Positions 33,508-42,838 of a stretch of DNA of 55,440 bases are shown one piece after another (the stretch's first letter is position 1; each line of letters opens with the position of its first letter). Under the pieces are notes generated by a model that saw only the letters and a program-made list of their open reading frames with translations, searched no databases and had not been told where the DNA came from. The translations under genes were made by a program, and so were the position numbers. The stretch spans positions 1 to 55,440 of the forward strand of contig JANNRW010000143.1 in assembly GCA_031401815.1 (NCBI GenBank), given 5' to 3'. This DNA comes from JANNRW01 sp031401815 (GTDB lineage: Bacteria > Desulfobacterota > Desulfuromonadia > Geobacterales > DSM-12255).

Positions 33508-35373
33508 ATGAAGCTGAACATTCTGATAATCAGCCAGAATGAAAATATTCGCAGTATCCTTTCCAGTTTCCTGGCTGTTGAAGGGCACGAGGCGAGGTCT
33601 GCCTCGAATCAATCTGACGGGATTGAAGCAATCTCTTCAAATCGTCCGGATCTTGTAATAATAGAGGTTTCAATGCCCGAAATTTCGGCCATTGAAACAG
33701 TAAAAGTATTACATAGAGGGAGTACAACCAGGTCAATCCCGGTAATTGTGATTTCCGACTTTACAGAACTTGAAATTGAGCTATTGCATATTTTTGATTT
33801 CATCTGCAAACCTGTTGATCTTGCAAGACTGCGAGAAGACCTCGAAATCCTTGCACAGGGGCGAAAAAAGCGAGGGAATCAGGCAGACGCCGACCAGCTA
33901 TCAGCAGAAGATCACATAAAATTTCACGATTTTCTGATTGCTCACTCCGGTCTTCATTTTGAAAGAAGGAACATCAAAATGCTGGAGCGCGGCCTGAAAA
34001 ACAGAATGACTGCACTAAGGATAACCAGATTCGCAGACTACTTTGATTTTTTAAACAAAAACCGTGAGAAACGTTTGGAACTTCAAAAACTCCTTCAGTT
34101 TCTGACTGTAGGGGAAACCTTTTTCTTTCGCTATCACCCCCACTTTTCTGTTCTTGCCAGCAGGATAACCTCTCTCAAGGAAAAGCATGCCGAACACTCT
34201 CCACTCCGGTTCTGGTCAGCAGGCTGCGCTACCGGGGAAGAGCCGTACTCGATAGCAATGACGATAATGGAGAGCCTTCCTGACTGGAAAAAACGGAACA
34301 TCAGAATATTTGCTACCGACATCAACAATCTTGCCCTCAAAAGTGCCCGTGAAGGGGTATACAGTTCATGGAAAATGCGGGTCACAGAGAAGAAATATCT
34401 TGATAAATACTTCAAAAAGATTGGAGAGAGTTATGTTGTCAGGGATGAGGTGAAATCTCTGGTCGAATTTTCGCATGTAAATCTTCAGGAGGCAGTTGTT
34501 GACTCTTCTTCCCTGCCAAAAGGTTTTGATGCTATCTTCTGCCGGAATGTCATGATCTACTTCACAACTTCAACAACAAAAAAAGTTGTGGAAACTTTCA
34601 ATACTTTATTAAAACCGGGCGGCGCTCTCTTCCTTGGTCATGCAGAAACCCTGGCGCACATATCTTCCGAATTTGACCGGCATCTCCATGAGGGGGGCTT
34701 TTATTACCTGAAAAAGATTGAATCGCCACCTGCAAAGACAGATACAGCCTCTGAGCTGAAGCCGGTTAACAGGAACCAGGATATTAAATTAGCCTCTGCC
34801 CCATTACCAGGGAAGGTCTCCTCGCCAGCTTTGCCTGCACCAACAGACATAACAGTCGAGATCGAGAAACTTTTCAGACAGGGAACCACTTTAATCGAAC
34901 AGGAAAAATTCCGTGAAGCAGAAAACCCGTTAAGGCAGATCCTGGCTCTGGAACCGCAACATACAGGAGCGATTCTTGCCGAGAGCCTTATTCAGGCAAA
35001 TAATGGTCATATCAAGAATGCACTTCAAACCTGCAACAGGGTGCTCGTAATTAACGACCTTGTGCCTGAGGCTTATTATCTGCGGGGACTTCTCTATGAA
35101 ATGACTGACAGAGAAGAGGATGCCGTTCATGAGTACAGAAAGGCAATACTCCTTGATATGGATTTTGTCATGCCCCATTATCAGCTTGGCAAGCTCTATT
35201 TTCGGACAGGTCAGCAGAAATCAGGGGCAAGGGAGCTGAAAAACAGCCTGAAACTTCTGGAGAAATCGGGCAGGGAATCGATTATTCCTTACTCCGGCGG
35301 CTTATCCAGAGAGGTTTTTCTTGGGCAGCTCACTAATGAGCTGGTTCGCGTAGAAATGATGATGACAGCTTGA
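33508..35373 (+). CDS. CheR methyltransferase with pseudo-receiver and TPR domains
   Basis: This protein methylates glutamates on chemoreceptors. Three parts are visible. An N-terminal receiver-like domain (residues 1-115) has lost the usual acidic pair (ILIISQNENIRS instead of ILIVDD) and has Glu in the phosphoacceptor position (LVIIEVSMPEI). The CheR catalytic domain (about 140-400) shows LTVGETFFFR, FWSAGCATGEEPYSIAM, IFATDINNLAL, and FDAIFCRNVMIYF. The C-terminus has tetratricopeptide repeats (FREAENPLRQILALEPQHTGA, AYYLRGLLYEMTDREEDAVHEY). The start at 33508 gives the natural receiver N-terminus; the ATG at 33487 lacks a good ribosome binding site. It heads the chemosensory operon. Confidence 0.88.
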   Translation: MKLNILIISQNENIRSILSSFLAVEGHEARSASNQSDGIEAISSNRPDLVIIEVSMPEISAIETVKVLHRGSTTRSIPVIVISDFTELEIELLHIFDFICKPVDLARLREDLEILAQGRKKRGNQADADQLSAEDHIKFHDFLIAHSGLHFERRNIKMLERGLKNRMTALRITRFADYFDFLNKNREKRLELQKLLQFLTVGETFFFRYHPHFSVLASRITSLKEKHAEHSPLRFWSAGCATGEEPYSIAMTIMESLPDWKKRNIRIFATDINNLALKSAREGVYSSWKMRVTEKKYLDKYFKKIGESYVVRDEVKSLVEFSHVNLQEAVVDSSSLPKGFDAIFCRNVMIYFTTSTTKKVVETFNTLLKPGGALFLGHAETLAHISSEFDRHLHEGGFYYLKKIESPPAKTDTASELKPVNRNQDIKLASAPLPGKVSSPALPAPTDITVEIEKLFRQGTTLIEQEKFREAENPLRQILALEPQHTGAILAESLIQANNGHIKNALQTCNRVLVINDLVPEAYYLRGLLYEMTDREEDAVHEYRKAILLDMDFVMPHYQLGKLYFRTGQQKSGARELKNSLKLLEKSGRESIIPYSGGLSREVFLGQLTNELVRVEMMMTA

Positions 35374-35393
35374 AGAAAGGAGATGTTTCCCTA

Positions 35394-35933
35394 ATGGCAG
35401 ATAACAGGTCATATGACATCCGCTCCATCCTGAACGAGATGCGCCAGGAGTACTGGCAAGGGCTTGCAGAAGTTGCTCAGATACAGGAGGAACAGCTTGA
35501 ATGCCTGACATTTACCCTGGGTGGTGAGCTGTATGCTTTTGAAACCAGCTATGCCGCCGAGGTTATCCGTGTTCCGAAACTTGTCCGGGTGCCAGGGGTG
35601 CAGACTATAATTATCGGAATCTTCAATCTGAGGGGCGAGATCATAGCGGCAATGGACATCAGATCCATGCTTGCCATCCAGATGCCGGCTATCACCCCTG
35701 ATGCCAGGCTTATCGTCATAAGAGCAACAAACTTCACAACCGCCATCCTTGCCGATACAGTGCAGGGGGTGGTCTCTTTTTCTCTCGGCATGTTCGAACC
35801 GGTAGTTAAATCTGTCGAGAGCAGTGCCCGTGAACTTATTCGCGGGCAGGTAAACCACGACGGAAAGATGGCAATGCTGCTCGATATGGCAAAACTGCTG
35901 GAGTCGCCAGCGTTGGTAGTCAATCACTCATAA
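35394..35933 (+). CDS. cheW: CheW adaptor protein
   Basis: CheW couples receptor arrays to the CheA kinase. The 179-residue protein has the standard SH3-like core, CLTFTLGGELYAFETSYAAEVI and PGVQTIIIGIFNLRGEIIAAMDI, then the conserved ARLIVIRA block. An extra 45-residue N-terminal tail with a helical region (LNEMRQEYWQGLAEVAQIQEEQLE) precedes the fold. The ATG at 35394 is favoured, with AAAGGAG upstream. The longer frame starts with TTG inside cheR. Confidence 0.93.
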   Translation: MADNRSYDIRSILNEMRQEYWQGLAEVAQIQEEQLECLTFTLGGELYAFETSYAAEVIRVPKLVRVPGVQTIIIGIFNLRGEIIAAMDIRSMLAIQMPAITPDARLIVIRATNFTTAILADTVQGVVSFSLGMFEPVVKSVESSARELIRGQVNHDGKMAMLLDMAKLLESPALVVNHS

Positions 35934-35942
35934 GGAGTTTCT

Positions 35943-37682
35943 ATGTCCAGTAAAGTATCAGTCAAGATTGCCGGTATTCTCATCATGGTCATGATGCTGA
36001 TCATGACGATCTTCACGGTCTATTTTGTGAACTCCCGTAGCGCAAACATGGAGGAAGAGCTCCTGTTGATTGCGAAGATCGAGGCATTGACCGGGGCAAA
36101 GATGATGGAACAGGTTCTGGAAGAGATGATCAACAGCGGACGCTTCACAGAAGACGAAGTTTTTGATACCAACTACATTCCGATTCCGAATACTGATCCG
36201 CAAAAATATCATACACGTTATGACAGCTACCTGGACAAGGTCATCCTGAAAATTGAGGATGAGTACCTGAAAGATGAACAGGTGGTCTTTGCTGTTCTGG
36301 TAGACAAGAATGGCTATCTCCCGACACATAACAGCAGATATACCAAACCCCTGACCGGAGACAAGGAGACCGACAAGGTAGGAAACAGAACCAAGCGGCT
36401 CTTCAATGATCCGGTAGGGCTTGCCGCAGCAAAAAACCGGCAGGAATTCCTGAAACAGGTATATGCAAGGGATACCGGGGAGAAGATGTGGGACATCTCT
36501 GCGCCTGTCATGGTTAAGGGGAAACATTGGGGAGGATTCAGGATAGGCTCCTCCATGCTCAAGATGGAGAAGAAAATTTCGCAGCTAAAAGCCCAGATCA
36601 TCATCTCCATGTTCATAATGCTTCTAGTGGCAAGTCTGACCATTTACCTTGTAGTCAAGCATTACATGCAGCCACTGCTCCGACTCACGCAGGTAGCGCG
36701 GCGGATTGCAGACGGCAATCTTGATGAGGAGGTCCGTGTTGAAAGCCGGGATGAGATAGGAACCCTGGCTGAGGCATTCAACAAGATGACAACTGTCATT
36801 GTGAAAAATCTGAAGGTTGAGATAGAAAAGAGCAATCGCCTGATAGTTTCCATTAAAGACGCGATAGTTCATCTTTCAAGCTCCGCAAACCAGATGATGG
36901 CTATCAGCGTCCAGCAATCTTCGGGCTCCTCTGAACAGGCTGCAGCTGTACAGGAGGTAACAACAACGTCAGAAGAGATCGCCATTACTGCAAAACAGAT
37001 AACCAGCAACGCTGTTTCGGTCGAAAAGATGGCTGAATCGACCAGCCAGAGTTGCCACGTCGGCACGCGGGAAGTAAGTAATGCAATCAACGGAATGGCG
37101 CTTCTAAAGTCACAGGTGCAGAGTATTGCCGAAAGCATGCTCAAACTGGGAGACAACAGCCAGAAGATAGGCGGAATTGTTGAAATAATTGACGAAATCA
37201 GTGATCAGACAAACCTTCTTGCCTTGAATGCTGCCATAGAGGCCGCCGGAGCCGGAGAAGCCGGAAAGCGTTTTGCCATAGTAGCGCAGGAGGTTCGTCG
37301 GCTTGCCGAGAGGACGGTTGAAGCAACCAGGCAGATCAAGAGCCTGATAGAAGAGATCCAGAAGTCAACGAATTCAACGATAATGGTTACCGAAGAGGGT
37401 ACAAAAGCTGTAGATTCAGCGGCTCATCTGGTAGACAAGGTACAGCTCTCTTTCGGGAATATCATCGGCTCGGTGGAAGAGACCGCCAGATCCGCCAAAG
37501 AGATAACCCTCTCTACTCAGCAGCAGACTTCTGCATGCGAGCAGATGGCCGAGACCATGACCGAAGTCCGTGATGTCGCCCAACAGGTCGCCGGTAGCGC
37601 CAGGGAGACTGAGAGAGCGATATCTGAAATAATCGCCTTGACGGAAAAGCTACAGACACTGGTTGAAGAGGATTCAAAGTAG
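35943..37682 (+). CDS. methyl-accepting chemotaxis protein
   Basis: This is a transmembrane receptor of 579 residues. The first membrane segment is near residues 8-28 (IAGILIMVMMLIMTIFTVYFV). A periplasmic region of about 190 residues follows, with VVFAVLVDKNGYLPTHNSRY suggesting a PAS/Cache-like sensor. The second membrane segment is ISMFIMLLVASLTIYLVV. Then come a HAMP linker (VARRIADGNLDEEV) and the signalling hairpin with DQTNLLALNAAIEAAGAGEAG, where the usual Arg is Gly. The ligand is not predictable. It follows cheW by 9 bases and belongs to the same operon. Confidence 0.93.
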   Translation: MSSKVSVKIAGILIMVMMLIMTIFTVYFVNSRSANMEEELLLIAKIEALTGAKMMEQVLEEMINSGRFTEDEVFDTNYIPIPNTDPQKYHTRYDSYLDKVILKIEDEYLKDEQVVFAVLVDKNGYLPTHNSRYTKPLTGDKETDKVGNRTKRLFNDPVGLAAAKNRQEFLKQVYARDTGEKMWDISAPVMVKGKHWGGFRIGSSMLKMEKKISQLKAQIIISMFIMLLVASLTIYLVVKHYMQPLLRLTQVARRIADGNLDEEVRVESRDEIGTLAEAFNKMTTVIVKNLKVEIEKSNRLIVSIKDAIVHLSSSANQMMAISVQQSSGSSEQAAAVQEVTTTSEEIAITAKQITSNAVSVEKMAESTSQSCHVGTREVSNAINGMALLKSQVQSIAESMLKLGDNSQKIGGIVEIIDEISDQTNLLALNAAIEAAGAGEAGKRFAIVAQEVRRLAERTVEATRQIKSLIEEIQKSTNSTIMVTEEGTKAVDSAAHLVDKVQLSFGNIIGSVEETARSAKEITLSTQQQTSACEQMAETMTEVRDVAQQVAGSARETERAISEIIALTEKLQTLVEEDSK

Positions 37683-37804
37683 AGAGAGGGCTTGCAACCA
37701 TTTGTCATCGGGAGCAAGCCGCAACCCATTGATGCAAATGTATATTCTTCGGAGCTATAACTAAACTGATGTTTTCTTTTTATGAGTTATCAGAAGAGGC
37801 CTGA

Positions 37805-39859
37805 ATGGCAACAAAGTATCTCGACATTTTTCTGAAAGAGGCTGAAGAGCATCTCGGATCATTGCAAAAATGGCTTCTGGTTCTGGAAAAAGAGCCGGAA
37901 AACAAGACTCTGCTCCACGATCTTCTCCGGAACGCGCACACCCTCAAAGGCTCAGCCAGAATGCTCGGCTTTGAGGAGATAAGCGTTATTGCCCATAAAA
38001 TGGAAGATTTTTTCAAGGAGATGGAAGAGGGGGAGCGCACAGTCAACTCTGCTGCTGTTGAACTAATGCTACAGGGGTCTGATGCTATAAGCCGGATGAT
38101 TGATGCGCTGGCAAAAGGTGAGAACTCCCCTGTAGATATTGATCTTTTCATGGCGGCTTTTGAAAAGGGTCAATCAACAGCCGAAGCGATCAGGGAGAGT
38201 TCAAAGCCGGAGACAGAAGCATTCGGTGATACGGTCAGAACCAGTGTCAAGACCCTTGACAGCCTTGTCAACCTTCTGGGCGAACTGATAATCAATAAAA
38301 AGCGATTTGAGGACAAATCGTCCGAGCTCAAATCTCTTGGCCGTTCAGGGGATGCCTTTGTACCTGTTGCCCGGCTCCGGGAGTTTCATCAGGCATTTGA
38401 AGAAGATGTACTTTATCTCGGTTTTCTTATTCAGGAGCTTCATACCGAAGCAATGGCGCTCAGAATGCTCCCCCTCAAAACAGTTACCGAGGGTTTCAGG
38501 AGGATGGTTCGTGACCTCTCCAAATCCCAGGGGAAAGAGGTTGAGCTTGAAATTCTCGGAGAACATATCGAAGTTGACAGGGTTCTGCTTGAGAGCCTCA
38601 AGCCGATGTTTCTGCATATGCTTACAAATGCCGTAGATCACGGGATTGAACTTCCTGATGAGCGGGTGGCCAGGGGTAAACCTGCCAAAGGGACGATCCG
38701 CCTTGCTGCCAGACATGAAGGGAACAGCGTAGTCATTGAAATTCGTGATGACGGCTCCGGGATGGATCCGAAAAAAATCAAGCAGATTGCGCTAAGGCGT
38801 GGCGTAATCGATAAAGACGAGGCTGAGATGCTGCGAGATGATGAAGCGCTCTATCTCACCCTGCGCCCCGGATTTTCAACCAGCGAAATCGTTACCGACA
38901 TATCCGGTCGTGGAGTCGGTATGGATGTCGTCAAAATGAGCATTGAAAAGGTAAAAGGGAACCTGACTCTCAAAAGCGAAGTTGGGAAATATACCGAAGT
39001 TCAGCTGCAACTTCCCCTGACTCTGGCGGTTATAGATGCGCTGATGGTTTCCTGTGCAGGAGAGGAGTTTGCCATACCACTATCTTATGTGCAGGAGACA
39101 ATAAAGATTCGTGGCGAGGACATTTCAACTGTTGCGGGTAAAGAGGTAATATCAGTTCGTAATGCCACAATATCACTGGTATCACTTGCTCAGCTTCTTG
39201 GCTTTGGCGATGAAAATACTTCCATCACCGGGGGGAAAGTCGCTGCTGTAATCCTGAAACAGCGTGACCAGGTAATTGCCTGTATAATTGACAAGAATCA
39301 CGGCACTGCAGAAATAGTAGTCAAAGGGCTTGGCGGACAGCTTAAACGTGTCCGTCATACTTTCGGAGCAACAATTCTGGGTGATGGCAATCCTGCTCTC
39401 ATACTTGATGTTCCCGATATTTTCGCTGTTTCAGAAGGTGTTTCAAGCGGTGGTGTGAGAAAGGCGATTCAACAGAATCAGTCCTTTGTATCACGAGGTA
39501 ATGTTCTGGTTGTTGATGACTCCGTTACAACCAGGACAATGGAAAAAAGTATCCTTGTTGCCAATGGTTATGAAGTAGTTATAGCTATCTCAGCGGAAGA
39601 TGCCCTTGAAAAAGTGGGTGGAGCAAATTTTGACCTCATCATATCTGATGTCGAAATGCCGGGTCTGAACGGTTTCGAGCTGACAGCAAGGCTCCGCACA
39701 ATGGATGAGTACCGTGGCACTCCGGTTATCATTGTATCTTCACTCTCCAGGGATGAACATAAACGAAAAGCAATTGAGGTCGGAGCGCAGGCTTATATTG
39801 TCAAGGGCGCATTTGAGCAGGGGACTCTGCTGGACACGGTTGAGGCGTTAATCGGATGA
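37805..39859 (+). CDS. cheA: CheA kinase fused to a receiver domain
   Basis: This 684-residue histidine kinase carries an Hpt domain (residues 1-105) with the phosphosite NAHTLKGSARMLGF. A P3 dimerisation helix comes next (LVNLLGELIINKKRFED). The ATPase has MLTNAVDHGIELPDERVARG, IRDDGSGMDPKKI and DISGRGVGMDVV. A P5 CheW-like domain follows (MVSCAGEEFAIPLSYVQETI), and the C-terminal receiver has VLVVDDSV, LIISDVEMPGLNGF and YIVKGAF. The gap between Hpt and P3 is only about 30 residues, so there is no normal P2 CheY-docking domain. The fused receiver suggests an alternative output circuit rather than classical flagellar control. The ATG at 37805 has a GAGG site. It overlaps cheB by 4 bases. Confidence 0.94.
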   Translation: MATKYLDIFLKEAEEHLGSLQKWLLVLEKEPENKTLLHDLLRNAHTLKGSARMLGFEEISVIAHKMEDFFKEMEEGERTVNSAAVELMLQGSDAISRMIDALAKGENSPVDIDLFMAAFEKGQSTAEAIRESSKPETEAFGDTVRTSVKTLDSLVNLLGELIINKKRFEDKSSELKSLGRSGDAFVPVARLREFHQAFEEDVLYLGFLIQELHTEAMALRMLPLKTVTEGFRRMVRDLSKSQGKEVELEILGEHIEVDRVLLESLKPMFLHMLTNAVDHGIELPDERVARGKPAKGTIRLAARHEGNSVVIEIRDDGSGMDPKKIKQIALRRGVIDKDEAEMLRDDEALYLTLRPGFSTSEIVTDISGRGVGMDVVKMSIEKVKGNLTLKSEVGKYTEVQLQLPLTLAVIDALMVSCAGEEFAIPLSYVQETIKIRGEDISTVAGKEVISVRNATISLVSLAQLLGFGDENTSITGGKVAAVILKQRDQVIACIIDKNHGTAEIVVKGLGGQLKRVRHTFGATILGDGNPALILDVPDIFAVSEGVSSGGVRKAIQQNQSFVSRGNVLVVDDSVTTRTMEKSILVANGYEVVIAISAEDALEKVGGANFDLIISDVEMPGLNGFELTARLRTMDEYRGTPVIIVSSLSRDEHKRKAIEVGAQAYIVKGAFEQGTLLDTVEALIG

Positions 39860-40881
39860 TACGGGTTTTACTTGCAGATGATTCAATGCTTGTCAGGATG
39901 GTTTTGAGAGATGCCCTGAAAAGCGCTGAAGATATGATTGTTGTTGCTGAGGCAACCAATGGTGTCGAGGCAGTAGCGCAGACTGAACTGCACAAGCCCG
40001 ACATTGTCATCATGGATATACTGATGCCTGTCATGGGGGGTCTGGAGGCAACAGAAGCCATAATGGCCCGTTGTCCGGTTCCGATACTTATCCTGTCAGC
40101 AACGGTCAATGACACAGATCTGAACCTTGCGTTCACAGCCATCAAAAAAGGGGCTCTGGATGTCATGGGGAAACCATCCCTGAATACCCCTGACAACCAG
40201 CAGGGTTTTATTGACAAGCTGACAGAGAAGATCAGGCTTCTCTCCCGCATCAGGGTAATCCACCACATTCAAGGCACCAGGGAGCAACGCCCGCATACCG
40301 TTGCAGCCAAGCCTGACAGCACCCGCAATATACTTGCCATAGGTGCTTCTACCGGTGGGCCGAAAGCAGTCATGAGCATACTTAAAACGCTGCCTGCCAG
40401 TTTCAATGCAGCAGTTTTCATTGTGCAGCATATTTCGAGCGGTTTTGCCAAAGGATTTGCACAGTGGCTCAATATGGAGTGCTGTATCCCTGTGCGACTG
40501 GCTGAAGAGGGTGACAAGATACGTAATGGTGAGGTGCTGGTTGCTCCTACTGACCGCCATCTTCTGATCGAAAAAGGGGTCGTCAGATTTTCAGATGCCC
40601 CAGCTGTCAACTGTTGCCGCCCCTCCATAGATCTGTTTTTCAGCTCTCTGGTAACTGACTATGCCCCCCGGACAGCTGCGGTGCTCCTTACAGGGATGGG
40701 CAGGGATGGTGCAGAAGGACTGGCGGAGATAAAGGCGCATGGCGGCAGAACCATTGCCCAGGACGAAAAGTCTTCAGCAGTGTTCGGGATGCCAAAGGCC
40801 GCAATTGCCCTGAACGGAGCTGATGAAATACTCTCGCTCGAAGATATACCTGCCGCAATTTCACGCCTGTTTTCAAGTTAA
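39856..40881 (+). CDS. cheB: CheB methylesterase/response regulator
   Basis: CheB removes receptor methyl groups and may deamidate receptor glutamines. The 341-residue protein has an N-terminal receiver (VLLADDSM, VIMDILMPVMGG, lysine in VMGKPS). The C-terminal esterase has its catalytic triad in plain sight: Ser in AIGASTGGPKAV, His in FIVQHISSGFA, and Asp in LTGMGRDGAEG. The start overlaps the cheA stop (ATGA). With CheR at the head of the operon, it forms the adaptation pair. Confidence 0.96.
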   Translation: MIRVLLADDSMLVRMVLRDALKSAEDMIVVAEATNGVEAVAQTELHKPDIVIMDILMPVMGGLEATEAIMARCPVPILILSATVNDTDLNLAFTAIKKGALDVMGKPSLNTPDNQQGFIDKLTEKIRLLSRIRVIHHIQGTREQRPHTVAAKPDSTRNILAIGASTGGPKAVMSILKTLPASFNAAVFIVQHISSGFAKGFAQWLNMECCIPVRLAEEGDKIRNGEVLVAPTDRHLLIEKGVVRFSDAPAVNCCRPSIDLFFSSLVTDYAPRTAAVLLTGMGRDGAEGLAEIKAHGGRTIAQDEKSSAVFGMPKAAIALNGADEILSLEDIPAAISRLFSS

Positions 40882-40892
40882 AGGAGAAACAT

Positions 40893-41267
40893 ATGTCAAA
40901 ACAGAAGATTCTGATAGTTGATGACAGCGAACTGGTTCTTGCAATGGCCAAAGATGCACTTATGGCTGCAGGCTATGAAGTCTTTACCGCAACAAACGGA
41001 ATAGAGGCAAACAGCTACATATTTTCAACCAACAGCCGACCGGATCTGATTATCCTCGATATTATGATGCCGCTGCTTGACGGAAACAAGAAGGCCAAGC
41101 TTCTGAAAGAGAAAGACTTCAGCAAGGATATTCCGATAATGTTCATCTCTTCCAAAACAGAAGAGGAACTGGAGAAACTGGTCGAGGAGTCAGGTGCCGA
41201 TGGATATATCTGCAAGCCGTTCACAAGCAGCGGCATTGTCAGCACTGTCCGCAAGGTACTGAAGTAG
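40893..41267 (+). CDS. single-domain response regulator (CheY-like)
   Basis: This is a stand-alone receiver of 124 residues. The acidic pair (ILIVDDSEL), phosphoacceptor Asp (LIILDIMMPLLDG), Thr/Ser switch (FISSKT) and lysine (YICKPF) are all intact. AAGGAG sits ahead of the ATG. It lies 11 bases after cheB and ends the chemosensory operon. A CheY-type output is likely, but no motor genes are in the window. Confidence 0.92.
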   Translation: MSKQKILIVDDSELVLAMAKDALMAAGYEVFTATNGIEANSYIFSTNSRPDLIILDIMMPLLDGNKKAKLLKEKDFSKDIPIMFISSKTEEELEKLVEESGADGYICKPFTSSGIVSTVRKVLK

Positions 41268-41352
41268 CATGGAGCCGGTGTAAAATCTTCACATAACGAA
41301 GGGGTTGTGCTAAATTTTGTAAATTGTACATTTTCCCTTAGTGAGGATCGCC

Positions 41353-42834
41353 ATGCCGCTCAGAATCTACAACACCCTCTCCGCCGCAAAGGAAGAGTTC
41401 AGACCGCTTACTCCGGGCAAAGCAAGCATGTATGTCTGCGGAGTTACCGTCTACGACAACTGTCATATAGGACATGCCAGAGCAAATATTGCCTTCGATG
41501 TCGTTTACCGCTATCTCATTCACCTTGGCTACGACGTAACCTACGTCCGCAACTATACTGATATTGATGACAAGATCATCAACCGGGCCAATCAGGAGGG
41601 TGTAGAGTTTAACATCATCTCCGAGCGCTATATCAAGGCGTTCGACGAAGACATGGCACGCCTCAACCTTTCCCTGCCGACTCACCAGCCAAAAGCAACC
41701 GAATATGTTGCAGAGATAATCGCTCTGGTACAGACACTGATAAAAAAAGACGCGGCCTATGCTCTGGACGGCGATGTCTACTTCTGCGTTGAAAAGTTTG
41801 ACAGTTACCTGAAACTCTCCAAGCGGAGTCTGGAAGAGATGCAGGCTGGCGCCCGCATTGATGTTGATGAAAGAAAGCATCATCCTATGGACTTTGCTCT
41901 CTGGAAAGCAGCCAAACCGGGTGAACCATTCTGGACATCACCCTGGGGGGATGGCCGTCCCGGCTGGCATATAGAGTGCTCTGCAATGAGCATGCGCCTA
42001 TTGGGGGAGACTTTCGACATTCACGGCGGAGGCAAAGATCTCATCTTTCCTCACCACGAAAATGAAATCGCCCAGTCTGAGGCTGCAAGCGGCAAGCCTT
42101 TTGTCCGCTACTGGATGCACAACGGCTTTGTAAATATAAATGCGGAAAAAATGAGCAAGTCTCTCGGCAACTTCTTCACCATACGTGATGTTCTGGAGCG
42201 CTATGACGCCGAGATTCTCCGTTTTTTCCTCCTGTCAGCACACTATCGCTCACCGATAGATTTTTCCGATCAAAACCTTGCTGACGCCGAAGCAGGGCTT
42301 GACAGGATCTACACTGCACTTGCCGGAATTGATGAGCTGCTGGCAGGCAGGGAAGTGACAGCTGCAACTGAAATCAGCCCGGAATTGTCAGGAGAAGCAG
42401 AAATAGAGCTGCACGAAAAGCTTACGGCATTTCATACCCGTTTCACTGATGCAATGGACGATGATTTTAATACAGCACTGGCTATTGCCCATGTTTTTGA
42501 TCTTGTCCGTTCAGCGAACAGAGTTCTGGCGGAGAAAAGTGACCGGGCAACAACAGTTGCGCTTTTGCAGGGGGTGAAAGCGGAAGTTGGCAGAGTAGCA
42601 AGAGTGCTTGGGGTGATCAACTCCTTGCCGTCTGAATACCAGAGCCGGATAAAGTCACGCAAAAGCGCTGCACTGGCAATGTCGACAGAAGAGATTGAAA
42701 TGCTTGTAGCTGAGCGGAGTGACGCGAGAAAAGCACGGGACTTCAGGAAAAGCGACGAAATTCGCAACCTGCTGCTGTCAAACGGAATAGAACTGCTGGA
42801 CGGTTCCAGCGGGACAGAATGGCGTGTGAAGTAG
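41353..42834 (+). CDS. cysS: cysteine--tRNA ligase
   Basis: CysRS of 493 residues, a class I synthetase. The zinc site starts with MYVCGVTVYD, followed by the HIGH motif (CHIGHARANIAFDV), WHIECSAMS and the KMSKS motif (EKMSKSLGNFF). The HxxH region FPHHENEIAQSE is also present. I favour the ATG at 41353; a GTG at 41341 is in frame, but the TGAGG site suits the ATG. The stop lies 4 bases from the rimO stop on the other strand, with no obvious terminator between the convergent genes. Confidence 0.98.
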   Translation: MPLRIYNTLSAAKEEFRPLTPGKASMYVCGVTVYDNCHIGHARANIAFDVVYRYLIHLGYDVTYVRNYTDIDDKIINRANQEGVEFNIISERYIKAFDEDMARLNLSLPTHQPKATEYVAEIIALVQTLIKKDAAYALDGDVYFCVEKFDSYLKLSKRSLEEMQAGARIDVDERKHHPMDFALWKAAKPGEPFWTSPWGDGRPGWHIECSAMSMRLLGETFDIHGGGKDLIFPHHENEIAQSEAASGKPFVRYWMHNGFVNINAEKMSKSLGNFFTIRDVLERYDAEILRFFLLSAHYRSPIDFSDQNLADAEAGLDRIYTALAGIDELLAGREVTAATEISPELSGEAEIELHEKLTAFHTRFTDAMDDDFNTALAIAHVFDLVRSANRVLAEKSDRATTVALLQGVKAEVGRVARVLGVINSLPSEYQSRIKSRKSAALAMSTEEIEMLVAERSDARKARDFRKSDEIRNLLLSNGIELLDGSSGTEWRVK

Positions 42835-42838
42835 TGGA

